From contig JAHPZI010000028.1 of NCBI GenBank assembly GCA_019058295.1, forward strand, positions 1 through 64,000: a DNA stretch of 64,000 nucleotides, given 5' to 3'. Positions 55,200 through 64,000 of this stretch are shown piece after piece. The translations under genes were made by a program, and so were the position numbers. Under the pieces are notes generated by a model. It saw nothing but the letters and a program-made list of their open reading frames with translations. It was not told the origin of the DNA and did no database searches. This stretch comes from Promethearchaeota archaeon (lineage in GTDB: Archaea; Asgardarchaeota; Lokiarchaeia; Sigyniarchaeales; SOKP01). Position 1 is the first letter of the stretch. Every line of letters begins with the position of its first letter.

Positions 55200-56420
55200 G
55201 TGAATTATATGTGGGTGAATGCTTGGATGTCCATGAGAATGGACGCCAACCAACGGTGGTGGAGTTTTGGGTGGAATTTTGACGAATCAATACGCAGTCA
55301 AATGGATTTACCAGATAAAGTGATTATTAAAGACGATACTTTAAGGGAAGGTGAAGAAACACCTGGAACTTACTTTACAATAGATCAAAAGGTCGAAATT
55401 GCTAAAGCATTGGAAGAAATGGGAATCCCTGAAATTGAAGTTGGATATGCTGCAGGAATCAAGGAGCATGCAGAAACTTTTAAGGCTCTTAAACGAGAAG
55501 GTATAAAAATGAAATTATCATCTCACGCAAGATTATATGCTGAAGATATAAAGAAGGAAGTTGACGATATTTTAGCTGCTGAAACAGATCACATAAATTT
55601 TTTACTTGTCCCTGGTCCCGCTTTAAAAACTAAGAAAGCAGTTTTTGAAAGAATAACTGAAGGTATAGAATATGCGAAAGCTCAAGATGCTTATGTAGCA
55701 TTTGGCTCTGGACGAGTTATTCCGAAATTTTGGGAAAAATTCTTACATCTAGCTATGGATGCGGGAGTCGATAGGATTGTTGTATACGATGGAAATGGGT
55801 GCGCTCTGCCAGTTGCATTTAAAGATAATGTTGCTTTTACAAAAAAAATTGTTAAAGATATACCCATAGAAGTCCATACACATAACGACCTAGGTTTAGC
55901 AGTAGCTACAACACTTGCTGGAGTTGAAGGTGGTGCTCAAATTGTTGATGTAGTATTTAATGGACTAGGCGATAGAGCTGGAAATGCTTCTACTGAAGAA
56001 GTTATAATGGCGCTTGAAATTTTATATGGAATTGATTTAAATTTAAAATTGGATAAAATAATGGAAGTTTCTCAACTTATTGAGAAATATAGTAAAACAC
56101 CATTGCAATCCCATAAAGCTATTGTAGGTAAAAATTGTTTTATTCACGAATCAGATTTACATGTAGAGCAAATTTTGATAGGGAATTGGACAACTTGGGA
56201 ATTATATCAACCTCATGTGGTTGGACAAACTCGAAAACTAATCTTTGGCGCAACAACACTTCAGGATAGAGCGCTTAAGGCGAAATTAAATAAGATCGGT
56301 TTGGAACCAACTACAGAACAGCTAGATATTCTACGCAAACAAATTAAAGAGAAAATAAAGACTCAAGATTTCATTTCTGAACAAGAACTTGAAGAATTAG
56401 CCAAAAAAACACTCAAATAG
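55200..56420 (+). CDS. HMGL-family (homocitrate/isopropylmalate synthase-like) enzyme
   Basis: A 406-residue TIM-barrel enzyme. KDDTLREGEETPG near 46-58 holds the catalytic Arg and metal Asp, VHTHNDLGLAVA near 225 holds the metal His pair, and FNGLGDRAGNAS follows. The family makes or breaks C-C bonds of 3-hydroxy-acyl groups (homocitrate, isopropylmalate or HMG). It is shorter than LeuA/CimA because the regulatory domain is missing. The N-terminal 40 residues are unusually rich in Trp and Met. GTG 55200 is used, but ATG 55209 or later is possible. It is convergent with the Cys/His protein at 56429. Confidence 0.82.
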   Translation: MNYMWVNAWMSMRMDANQRWWSFGWNFDESIRSQMDLPDKVIIKDDTLREGEETPGTYFTIDQKVEIAKALEEMGIPEIEVGYAAGIKEHAETFKALKREGIKMKLSSHARLYAEDIKKEVDDILAAETDHINFLLVPGPALKTKKAVFERITEGIEYAKAQDAYVAFGSGRVIPKFWEKFLHLAMDAGVDRIVVYDGNGCALPVAFKDNVAFTKKIVKDIPIEVHTHNDLGLAVATTLAGVEGGAQIVDVVFNGLGDRAGNASTEEVIMALEILYGIDLNLKLDKIMEVSQLIEKYSKTPLQSHKAIVGKNCFIHESDLHVEQILIGNWTTWELYQPHVVGQTRKLIFGATTLQDRALKAKLNKIGLEPTTEQLDILRKQIKEKIKTQDFISEQELEELAKKTLK

Positions 56421-56428
56421 CATTATAA

Positions 56429-57019
56429 TTATGATTGATTTACTAACTCATTAAGAATCTTTATAGTTCTTGAAATGTTAAAAATTCCACAAACACAGGG
56501 TTTAGCTAATTTTTCTGCTGCTTTTTCAACAGAAATTTTTCCATTTTTAATCAATTTCACATAATATTCTACAGATTGCGAGGATGTGCAATGATGTCCA
56601 CACATGGTAGTAATTTCTAATGTTTTCTTAGAAGGTAATAACTCCTTCTTTCCAAATGTACCCAATGAAAGATGGACAGTATGCATATTCAAACCGACTT
56701 CTTTAACCGCTTCCTTAATTTCAGAAATTAGACCACTTATCACTATGGAAACTCCTAAATCTTCTTCTTTTAAAGTTTGAGTAATTTCTTTAACTGTTTC
56801 GATATCTGTAAAAGCAGCTGTGATAACAGGAGAAATCTTCCAAGCCGCCTCCCTCATAATATTTGTAGGATTATGCTTTTTCATGATTTCAGCAATCCTT
56901 ATTAATCTTTTACGTGGATCTGGATATTTATCATTTATTCCAGCCGCCAGCATTGCTAATATCACGTAATCTTCCTTTAAATCATTAACAGTTCCAACTC
57001 TATGTAATGAATGTGTTAT
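56429..57019 (-). CDS. Cys/His-motif protein of unknown function (probable ATA start)
   Basis: About 196 residues. The only canonical start, GTG 56965, lies inside good coding sequence. Upstream the frame reads THSLHRVGTVNDLKEDYVIL and begins at an ATA (57019-57017), 7 bases after GAGGTG. The protein has a conserved-looking MCGHHCTSS segment and a PCVCGIFN segment, together four Cys and two His that could bind a metal or Fe-S cluster. I do not recognise the family. The Shine-Dalgarno sequence sits right after the stop codon of the ferredoxin-domain gene, so the two are co-transcribed. Confidence 0.6.
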   Translation of the reverse strand: MTHSLHRVGTVNDLKEDYVILAMLAAGINDKYPDPRKRLIRIAEIMKKHNPTNIMREAAWKISPVITAAFTDIETVKEITQTLKEEDLGVSIVISGLISEIKEAVKEVGLNMHTVHLSLGTFGKKELLPSKKTLEITTMCGHHCTSSQSVEYYVKLIKNGKISVEKAAEKLAKPCVCGIFNISRTIKILNELVNQS

Positions 57020-57035
57020 CGCTTTTCACCTCTAT

Positions 57036-57737
57036 TTAGGCTCTACCTAAGCCTATGTTAATTTTAGCATTTGGCTCGACTTTAAATCCTTGCTGATCTA
57101 ATATATCTATAATAGGAATTGAGCCATCCTCCATTACTCTTGAAACGATCCCAACAGTAAAAACTGTATCAATTTCTTTTTCCACTTCTTTGATTATTTG
57201 TAAAACCTGATCAATCTTATTTTTAGGAATTTTGAATTCAATAATAGCAGATAGAACACGCTCATCTTTTACATCGTCTTTAATATTAACTTTATCTTCA
57301 GTCAGAATTGCTGTAACTGGACTCATCTCTTCATATTCCACACCTATCTGTGAAAATTTTGTTGTAAATAATTCGATATTTTTTAACAGCGTTCCAACTC
57401 CAGGGCGTCCTAATTCAATAGAGATCCCATACTCATCTGTTCCAAAACGATTAGTTACATCGTTAGTTTTCATTTCTTCTGTCCCTCTTCCTGGTATCCC
57501 TGTTAACTTATGTGTACCAATCACATCGCTAAATGGATTACGAATAATTCGCGGCCATTTTAATCGTCTGGATTTAATCGCATTGACAGGACATTCTGCG
57601 TTTCGATAACATATAGAACATTCTACGCAATGATTTTTATCTATAACTGCTTTGTTATCAATTATTTTAATAGCTTGAACGGGACAAACTATTACGCATC
57701 TACCGCATCCAGTACAAAGATCTTCTCTTATTTCCAT
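57036..57737 (-). CDS. Two-cluster ferredoxin domain fused to a conserved C-terminal domain
   Basis: A 233-residue protein. Residues 1-55 hold a ferredoxin module, with [12 protein letters not shown] (Cys8, 11, 14, 18) and a second cluster [14 protein letters not shown] with altered spacing. A conserved-looking segment [24 protein letters not shown] follows near 72-95, then a regulatory-like alpha/beta domain that ends in GLGRA. The [12 protein letters not shown] stretch recalls proteins annotated as 6-hydroxynicotinate reductases, but I am not sure of that link. It is 16 bases from the Cys/His gene and next to an MFS transporter. Confidence 0.65.
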   Translation of the reverse strand: MEIREDLCTGCGRCVIVCPVQAIKIIDNKAVIDKNHCVECSICYRNAECPVNAIKSRRLKWPRIIRNPFSDVIGTHKLTGIPGRGTEEMKTNDVTNRFGTDEYGISIELGRPGVGTLLKNIELFTTKFSQIGVEYEEMSPVTAILTEDKVNIKDDVKDERVLSAIIEFKIPKNKIDQVLQIIKEVEKEIDTVFTVGIVSRVMEDGSIPIIDILDQQGFKVEPNAKINIGLGRA

Positions 57738-57773
57738 TACAATAACCTAGATTTTTAATTGTTTATTGTGTTT

Positions 57774-59039
57774 TTAATCAGATTCAGTGGCATCTAAATC
57801 CTTAGGTAAGGTATTTAATAAGATAAATACAAATAGAGAACTAATAAGCGCCATTATTGATAAGATTACATAACCCGGTCTATAAAGATTGCCATAACCT
57901 AAGAAAAGAAATGCTAAAAGTAAGATGCTCAAACTTCGACCAAAAGTATAAGCTAAAAAATTGAGAGAATAAATCGTCGATCGTATTTGTGGAGGGCCTA
58001 TATCTCCTAGAGTTGCTTGCGTAAGTGGATCAATACCTCCAAAAAAGAAGGCACCTATTAAGATAAATATAAAGAAAATAATCAGCATAATTAAATTATT
58101 AGATGAGAATATTAAGCAAAATCCAATAATATACGATATTGATCCTATTACTAAACAGATAAGTACATATTTTAATCTTCCATTCTTATCAGTTTTAATT
58201 TTTTTATCAGCTAAATCCCCTATTATAGGCCCGCTTATCATTTGACTACCGAAAACAACAATTAGAAAGAAGGTTGCTATGCTTGAACTAAAATGATAAT
58301 CATTTTTTAACATTGAAATAAAATTCGATGATATTGCCCCAATAGCTAGAAACATAACGAAATTAAAAATTAATATCCAAAAAATTGTCTTTATCTGCCA
58401 AATTTTCTTGAAATCTTTTATTTTTATTTTAAAACTTAGTCCCAGAACACTCTCATCGTCCATCTCTGATGATATCTCCATTTCACCTCTGGTAGGCTCC
58501 TTCATGAAAAATAAAAATATCGTACAAAAAATCCCACATATAGAAATTATGATAAATGGCAATATCCAAGAAAAATAATCAATTAAAAATCCTGAAAGCA
58601 TATGACCTAAACCATTACCTAAAACATAAGCGGCACTTAAAGTACCAAAAGATTTTCCTCTTTTTTCTGCCTCGATTGAATCTACCAGTAAAGAAAATAT
58701 TAACGGTAATGCTGAACCAAAACCAATTGCAGCAAATATTTGAAAGAACAATAACGAATAAAAATCTGTTGCAAAAATAGTAAGAAATGAAAAAAATGAC
58801 CATATGAATGTTCCAATGATTAGCATTATTTTGCGTGAAAATTTATCACCTAAGATTGCCCATACTATTGAACTACATGCCCCAACAAACAAAAACATTG
58901 AATTTATTATCTGGACTTGAGCTTCACTCTCTAAATTTAAGGCTATAGCAACTTCCTTAGCCATCGGCATTATAATGCTAATTAATGCTGAAGAAAAAAG
59001 TGTTAGTAATATAAGTATGATAAAAGATTGATGTTTCAT
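57774..59039 (-). CDS. Major facilitator superfamily transporter
   Basis: A 421-residue protein with about twelve membrane helices. The conserved loop after helix 2 reads LGDKFSRKIMLIIG, and the repeat after helix 8 reads IGDLADKKIKTDKNGRLK, both typical MFS signatures. A charged cytosolic loop separates the halves (MEISSEMDDESVLG). It is the first gene of a minus-strand run with the ferredoxin-domain and Cys/His proteins (36-base gap), so it may import the substrate or export the product of that pathway. Unlike the MFS-like protein at 31 kb it has no longin-like tail. Confidence 0.85.
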   Translation of the reverse strand: MKHQSFIILILLTLFSSALISIIMPMAKEVAIALNLESEAQVQIINSMFLFVGACSSIVWAILGDKFSRKIMLIIGTFIWSFFSFLTIFATDFYSLLFFQIFAAIGFGSALPLIFSLLVDSIEAEKRGKSFGTLSAAYVLGNGLGHMLSGFLIDYFSWILPFIIISICGIFCTIFLFFMKEPTRGEMEISSEMDDESVLGLSFKIKIKDFKKIWQIKTIFWILIFNFVMFLAIGAISSNFISMLKNDYHFSSSIATFFLIVVFGSQMISGPIIGDLADKKIKTDKNGRLKYVLICLVIGSISYIIGFCLIFSSNNLIMLIIFFIFILIGAFFFGGIDPLTQATLGDIGPPQIRSTIYSLNFLAYTFGRSLSILLLAFLFLGYGNLYRPGYVILSIMALISSLFVFILLNTLPKDLDATESD

Positions 59040-59328
59040 GAGAAAAGCGTATATTTTATTCAGTTTACTTTAATGGTTTGGATATTAAGATGGTAAAATA
59101 AATAAAAATCTTTCTAATAAGATTTAATTATTCTTTTTCAAAGTATCCTAAAAACTACATAAAGAAATAAAAAAAGTTGGAATTATAGGATTTAATTTCT
59201 TATTATGAAATTAATTAATAATTTCTATTCCATTAGAAGAATTAGTTTTAAAAACGATTATATTTTAATTAATGATAAAAAGTTATTTTCAGTTTTATTT
59301 ACAAATAAAATTTGATGAGATTTACTAT

Positions 59329-62300
59329 ATGAAATTCTTAAAAAATAAAAGATTTTTAGCACTATTTATTATCTCTTCCATGATATTATCTTTTATGTGT
59401 GCTTTCATTGGAGATATTAATCATACTAATCTTTCTGGGAAAGAAACTCAGAATGATCCATTGAGAGATAATGAATATGGCGAAACATTGAAATTATCTG
59501 CTAATGTTGTGTCTCAATTTGATAGTCGAGGAAAAGTTTTTAGTTCAGGAACTTTTTCAAGTCAGAATTGCTATATCAATAACGAGCAACCAGCTTTGAA
59601 TATTCGACCAAGTATTTACGAACCTAATTTCTATATGTCGTATGCCTTAATGAACATTAATAATTTAGAGGCTGTAAATTATACCAAAGAAATTGAATCT
59701 TCTTTTACTGAATTTATTGAGAATGATAAAAATGAGGAAATGTACGTATTTCAAAAATTTGCAATCCAAATAAGTCAATATATCAATAATGTTAGTATAT
59801 TAATCCGTGATGAATATCAAGGGCATCTTGATACCCCTCCCGAAGCGATATATACATATACAAATCAATGGGAGGTAGCTATAGTAAACTGTTCGGATGA
59901 TGGATATAAAACACCAAATCACGATACCACGTTAGGTTCTTTGAGAATAAAACATGAGGATACTGTTGAACTTCATTGGGAAGTTTTTAACTTCAAAAAT
60001 GAAGGCGATGGTCCCATATTTCTTAATATAAATAAGACAGCTTCAACTAAGGTAAATGAAATAGAAAAGTATTGGTTTGCCTTAAGAATAAGAATTCCTC
60101 CCAATGATGAAAGTCAAGGGGGTGGTATTAAGAAACTTTCTTTTAATCCAGATGGAGGGGATTCTAATTTTAGAGGGGAAGGTGATATCTTTCAATATGG
60201 TGGATATACTATTATCAATAAGACTATGAATGATGTTGTCGAAAATAAAACAATTGTAGGGCAAAATATTGATGGCAATATAACTTCCTTTAGAAATATA
60301 GACAATGATCGATATATCGCTCAAAATGATACTTCAAATAATTTAACAATACAAATAACTTATGACCTAGCAAATTTATCACTCTTATTTGGAAATGAAG
60401 ATTTGAAAAGGCCACTAACTTATGGGGAAATATTATGGGCATATACCTTTAATTTTTTTGGTTTTCAAGATCTTTGGTACTATTCACATTTCATTTTTCT
60501 CTATAGTATTAATTTTACGATTGCAACAAATATAAGTGATACTGATATTATAAGAAATGCAGATCTTTATGCTTATAGTAGAACAGAATCTAAATGGGTG
60601 AATATATCAAAATTTGTTAATCTAAATACTGATAATGAGACTTTACAATCTTACTTAATAAGAGATCCCGATGAAAAAATCGAATTTTTAAGATTATTAA
60701 ATCATCCTTGGTTTCCTCAGGGTAATCCAAATAATACTCTCGTTTTCAGGCTCGTATACAATGGTACAGGTACAAGTAATTATAATGTTTCAATTAATAA
60801 ATTTACTGTGGAAATTGGCGAGTATGATATAAAAGAAGGAGTTCACGCAAGTGAACCGATAATAGTTGATGACTATTATGCAAATAAGGTAAACGTTGAT
60901 AATGGTACGGTAATTACTCCTCAAGATGAGGTAATTAGTACCTTAAAATACAATGATAATGAATTTTTTAAAGCTCAAGCTGATACAGATAATCTTACTA
61001 TAATTTTCGAACTTGAAGTATTAAAGGATTTAGATAGTTCACTATGGGATATCGATCTTTATGATTGGATATTAGTTTCTCCAAACCCTATCGTACCTAA
61101 GATGGAGTTCATTGTAAGTTCTAATACTAGTATTAAGGATACAAAATATATTAGTTTAGCAACGCTAGAAATTTATAAGGGGAATAAAACTTCAGAATAT
61201 CTATCACCTGAACAAAATAAGCAAGAATGGGTTATGATTAGTGAAACTAATAGAACTTTTGCTAATTCGGTTAAAAGTAGAAATGTGACAACTCAAGATG
61301 AAGGTTTTACATGGTTATTTTTAAATTTTTTAAATGATAGTGATAGAAGGGTATTTTTGCGTTTAAGATTTGAAACAAATACTACACTCTTCTCTGGTTT
61401 TAACGTATCTATTGATCAATTCAAAGTTAATATTGATGTTAAATATTTTTCTGATATTTCTTCTTCAATAGGTTTTGGTATTAATAGTGCTACTTTAAAA
61501 CCTGAGGATATCCAAATGCAGATCTTTGAAAAAAATGTTATTAATAGAGGTAATCAAAAGGGTTCTTGGTCTGCATATTTAGAAAATTTCGAACCTATAA
61601 AAGGGACTTTCATTTTTGATATAACTTCCAATTGGTATGCGATTAAGTTCGATGTGTCAGGTAGTTATACTATTTATAAATATGCAGTTGATCTTGACTT
61701 TATTGACGATTTAGATACACAATATATGATAGGAACAGAACATTTTACAGTAGAAGCTACAGATGGTCTCGGAAATCCGATATCTGGTCTTGATATAATT
61801 TTTGAGCTTTTAGATGCAGATGAAAAAGTAGTAGATAAAGATATATCTACTACTGATTCAGATGGAGAAGCTACTGGTTCCTTAGAATTCGATGAGGTTG
61901 GAGATAGTTTTAAAATAAGGGTAACTTATGAAGAAGCAGGGATTTATGCGAGTGAAGATATTGAATCAGATGAATTCCGGATTGTAGATGAATTTACAAT
62001 ATTTATGGATAATTTTCTCTTTTTACTCCCGTATATTTTGATTGGTTTAGCTGCCCTATTCACTTTTATTGCTCTCCGGCATCGGAAGTTAAGCAAATTA
62101 CGCGAATATTGGGCGGGAGAAGCCATAGTTTTGGACGATTTGTCAAAAATCTCTTACATCATGGTCATTCATAAAGATGCAGGACTAACTCTTTATTCTA
62201 AGAAAATTTCTATGGAACTCGATTCGGACTTAATAGGTGGATTTATAACTGCAATTTCACAATTTAAGAGCGAAATTAAAAAACCTGTCGATGAATTTGA

Positions 62301-62769
62301 TATAAGTAAAGGATTTGAGATGGATTATCACGACTTTAAAATTGATATGGTGGATGGCAAATATATTCGAACTGCGTTAATTTTAGAAGGAATTCCATCC
62401 AAACAATTAAAAAAAAATCAGGAAATGTTTACAAATAGTTTTGAAACAAAATTTAGCTCATTATTAGTGGATTTTACCGGAGATGTCAAGCCATTAAAAG
62501 AAACTGACGATTTAATTGAGGAATTTTTCAATATTTCTTTAATGTATCCGTTTCAATTAAGTTCGAATTGGAAAGCTGCTAAATTGAAGAAATTAGAGAA
62601 TGCGTTATTAGAAGTTGCCGAACAGATGCAAAAAGAGAGAAAATACTTCTTTATTTCCAGTTTATTGAATTATGGACTAGCTGGACGAAAAGAATCAAAA
62701 AATCAAATAATAAGTACTTTAATTGATCTCAAGCGGAAAAATTTGCTTGTTCCAGTTAAAATTGATTAA
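59329..62769 (+). CDS. Giant surface receptor-like protein: ectodomain, one TM helix, cytosolic longin-like domain
   Basis: About 1146 residues. The frame opens at 59272, but a signal peptide (KFLKNKRFLALFIISSMILSF) begins at the Met at 59329, so I start there. The ectodomain has several beta-sandwich blocks and an Ig-like domain near 805-890 (GTEHFTVEATDGLGNPISGL). One membrane helix near 900-922 follows. The cytosolic part starts with YIMVIHKDAGLTLYSKKI near 945, a longin-like domain with the same beta-turn-beta start as the modules at 19.7, 21.0 and 32.4 kb. The C-terminal 90 residues are helical. A paralogue follows at 63081. Confidence 0.75.
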   Translation: MKFLKNKRFLALFIISSMILSFMCAFIGDINHTNLSGKETQNDPLRDNEYGETLKLSANVVSQFDSRGKVFSSGTFSSQNCYINNEQPALNIRPSIYEPNFYMSYALMNINNLEAVNYTKEIESSFTEFIENDKNEEMYVFQKFAIQISQYINNVSILIRDEYQGHLDTPPEAIYTYTNQWEVAIVNCSDDGYKTPNHDTTLGSLRIKHEDTVELHWEVFNFKNEGDGPIFLNINKTASTKVNEIEKYWFALRIRIPPNDESQGGGIKKLSFNPDGGDSNFRGEGDIFQYGGYTIINKTMNDVVENKTIVGQNIDGNITSFRNIDNDRYIAQNDTSNNLTIQITYDLANLSLLFGNEDLKRPLTYGEILWAYTFNFFGFQDLWYYSHFIFLYSINFTIATNISDTDIIRNADLYAYSRTESKWVNISKFVNLNTDNETLQSYLIRDPDEKIEFLRLLNHPWFPQGNPNNTLVFRLVYNGTGTSNYNVSINKFTVEIGEYDIKEGVHASEPIIVDDYYANKVNVDNGTVITPQDEVISTLKYNDNEFFKAQADTDNLTIIFELEVLKDLDSSLWDIDLYDWILVSPNPIVPKMEFIVSSNTSIKDTKYISLATLEIYKGNKTSEYLSPEQNKQEWVMISETNRTFANSVKSRNVTTQDEGFTWLFLNFLNDSDRRVFLRLRFETNTTLFSGFNVSIDQFKVNIDVKYFSDISSSIGFGINSATLKPEDIQMQIFEKNVINRGNQKGSWSAYLENFEPIKGTFIFDITSNWYAIKFDVSGSYTIYKYAVDLDFIDDLDTQYMIGTEHFTVEATDGLGNPISGLDIIFELLDADEKVVDKDISTTDSDGEATGSLEFDEVGDSFKIRVTYEEAGIYASEDIESDEFRIVDEFTIFMDNFLFLLPYILIGLAALFTFIALRHRKLSKLREYWAGEAIVLDDLSKISYIMVIHKDAGLTLYSKKISMELDSDLIGGFITAISQFKSEIKKPVDEFDISKGFEMDYHDFKIDMVDGKYIRTALILEGIPSKQLKKNQEMFTNSFETKFSSLLVDFTGDVKPLKETDDLIEEFFNISLMYPFQLSSNWKAAKLKKLENALLEVAEQMQKERKYFFISSLLNYGLAGRKESKNQIISTLIDLKRKNLLVPVKID

Positions 62770-62800
62770 TATTTTCTTTATTTTCTTCTTTATATTAATT

Positions 62801-62977
62801 ATGGCTGATAAAAAAAGGAAATTTTGGACAGTTGGACAAATAGATGCTACTGGGGTAAGAGGCCCTCATGAAAAAGAACTTGAAGATATTAGCAATGCTA
62901 AGAGTTCTCTCTTCATCGACATAGATATGAATATAATCATTAAAATATATCAAATAAATAATTATATTAGAATATAA
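62801..62977 (+). CDS. Short hypothetical ORF
   Basis: ATG 62801 opens a 58-residue frame beginning MADKKRKFWTVGQIDATGVR. The first 33 residues look like genuine protein, while the last part is AT-driven (NIIIKIYQINNYIRI). It could be a small protein or the truncated start of a longer gene. It lies between two giant surface-protein genes on the same strand. Confidence 0.35.
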   Translation: MADKKRKFWTVGQIDATGVRGPHEKELEDISNAKSSLFIDIDMNIIIKIYQINNYIRI

Positions 62978-63080
62978 TACTAGTTTATTAAAGTAAAAAA
63001 TATTGGACTATAGAAAAAATATATTCAAATATTTATTTTAGTATCGCAAATATATTTAATAAAAATTAGGAGAACGGAAA

Positions 63081-64000
63081 ATGATAACTTTAAAAAAAAA
63101 AACATTTTTCTTGCTTTTTTTTATAATATGCATGAATATTTCTATTTTCGTTGTTTCTTCCAACGAAAATCCTTTAGCTAATCAAGAAGATAATGACTTA
63201 AAATCTTTAAAAACTTCTGGTATAGAAAGTGGAGGAAAGCTATACACTCAAGAAAAGGTTCAAATCCAAAATTGTTATATTAATAATAAAGAACCCGGAC
63301 TAAATCGATTACCAAATATTTTCATTAAGAATAGCTTTCTTTCAAATGCTCATATATCTTTTGATAATATAATAGCCCATAACTTTACATACGATCTTGA
63401 ACCTGAATATACAGCAACATTTAAAACCAGATCGTATTCAGAACCTACATATATCTATCAAAAATTTTGGGTAGAAAGGAGCCAATATATTAACAACATT
63501 AGTATTTATATCCTTGATGAAATCAATGAAAATGATTATAATGAGCAAAATTCATGGGAAGTTGCTATAGTGAATTGTTCAAATGATTTATATGGAACAC
63601 CCAATGACACAATTCAAGCACCTTTAGTAAACCCTCATCCCCGGAATGCTATTCCCCATTGGGAACATTTTGATTTTTTAAACTCTGAAGTTGGACCAAT
63701 ATATCTAGATATAAATAATACATACTTCACAATAGAAAATGGATTTATTAAATATTGGTTTGCAATCAGAATAAAAATGCCTCCGAATGATTTTTGGTTA
63801 GGAGGAGGTGATAAATATCTTTTTTTTAAACCAGATGGTGATGATCCTAATGATATTGGAGCGGGGGAAACATTTGCTCAGGGTCAATTTGGTTATGGTT
63901 CTCATCGCAAGCAATTTTCTCAAACCAATGTAAGTAGCATTAATATTATAAATGGCACAAAAAAACTTGGGGGAATCCCTTCATTCGCATTTTTTGACAA
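63081..64000 (+). CDS. Giant surface protein paralogue, 5' part (cut by window edge)
   Basis: The frame from ATG 63081, preceded by AGGAGA at a good distance, stays open to the window end (306 codons). It begins with a signal peptide (about residues 5-29). The ectodomain is clearly related to the protein at 59329: shared blocks include QNCYINNKEPGLN against QNCYINNEQPALN, SQYINNISIYI against SQYINNVSILI, and WEVAIVNCSND against WEVAIVNCSDD. A membrane helix and cytosolic longin-like part would be expected beyond the edge, but that is not visible here. Confidence 0.85.
   Translation, partial: MITLKKKTFFLLFFIICMNISIFVVSSNENPLANQEDNDLKSLKTSGIESGGKLYTQEKVQIQNCYINNKEPGLNRLPNIFIKNSFLSNAHISFDNIIAHNFTYDLEPEYTATFKTRSYSEPTYIYQKFWVERSQYINNISIYILDEINENDYNEQNSWEVAIVNCSNDLYGTPNDTIQAPLVNPHPRNAIPHWEHFDFLNSEVGPIYLDINNTYFTIENGFIKYWFAIRIKMPPNDFWLGGGDKYLFFKPDGDDPNDIGAGETFAQGQFGYGSHRKQFSQTNVSSINIINGTKKLGGIPSFAFFD

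Noticed and set aside
62723..62977. 84-codon frame starting inside the giant surface protein
   Set aside because: Its first 26 codons overlap the end of the longin-bearing gene in another frame. Only the part from 62801 could be a separate gene.
63250..63270. T-arm-like sequence GGTTCAAATCC
   Set aside because: It lies inside the signal-bearing surface protein frame and no acceptor or anticodon stem can be built around it.
1..64000. CRISPR array, insertion sequence or prophage
   Set aside because: I looked for regularly spaced repeats, transposase or integrase motifs and terminal inverted repeats and found none. The direct repeats seen are explained by gene duplication.

Overview
The window is a strongly AT-rich stretch of archaeal chromosome that most resembles an Asgard archaeon of the Lokiarchaeia type. 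This is inferred from gene content, not from a phylogeny. The evidence is a Roadblock domain fused to a Ras/Rab-like GTPase, two gelsolin-like proteins, several membrane proteins ending in a longin-like domain, archaeal lipid genes (polyprenyl diphosphate synthase and geranylgeranyl reductase), the archaeal repair protein NreA with a PCNA-binding tail, a tungsten aldehyde:ferredoxin oxidoreductase, and many TTG/GTG starts. There is no rRNA, CRISPR array, integrase or transposase. One tRNA-Leu(CAG) is present.

Layout. 1-3.4 kb: surface-glycan genes (tandem glycosyltransferases, methyltransferase, sulfotransferase). 3.5-10.6 kb: HypB, a PepD-like peptidase, a methyltransferase, the two-gene lipid operon and a phosphodiesterase. 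10.7-18.3 kb: two solitary DNA methyltransferases flanking an unknown protein, the Roadblock-GTPase fusion, a membrane protein and HisB. 18.4-25.3 kb: TrmO, a tandem pair of multi-pass membrane/longin-like proteins, citramalate synthase and three tandem RDD proteins. 25.4-31 kb: a DedA/VTT protein, the gelsolin pair with a newly noticed 47-residue membrane peptide, tRNA-Leu, a Zn/Cd P-type ATPase and a DUF166 protein. 31-33.7 kb: an MFS-like protein with a longin-like tail, then a kinase-fold protein. 33.8-40.9 kb: a complete ECF-type ABC transporter with three cell-surface proteins, two of them of sulfite-oxidase fold but apparently without the metal-binding cysteine. 40.9-45.2 kb: tungsten aldehyde oxidoreductase divergent from a MoxR AAA+/VWA pair. 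45.5-50.5 kb: a giant beta-helix surface protein. 50.6-52.8 kb: NreA and a hidden HExxH membrane protease. 53-59 kb: an amidohydrolase, DUF362 ferredoxin protein, HMGL-family enzyme, ferredoxin-domain protein, Cys/His protein and MFS transporter, which look like one anaerobic pathway. 59.3-64 kb: two paralogous giant surface proteins, the second cut by the window edge.

Three themes run through the window. First, one longin-like cytosolic module is attached to at least four different membrane scaffolds (two 7-TM-like proteins, a 12-TM transporter-like protein and a giant ectodomain protein). This suggests a family of surface sensors that feed into small-GTPase or cytoskeletal machinery. Second, local tandem duplication is frequent (glycosyltransferases, membrane/longin proteins, RDD proteins, gelsolins, giant surface proteins). 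Third, several genes have a good Shine-Dalgarno sequence that places initiation at an in-frame ATA or ATT, with no canonical start in the right place.
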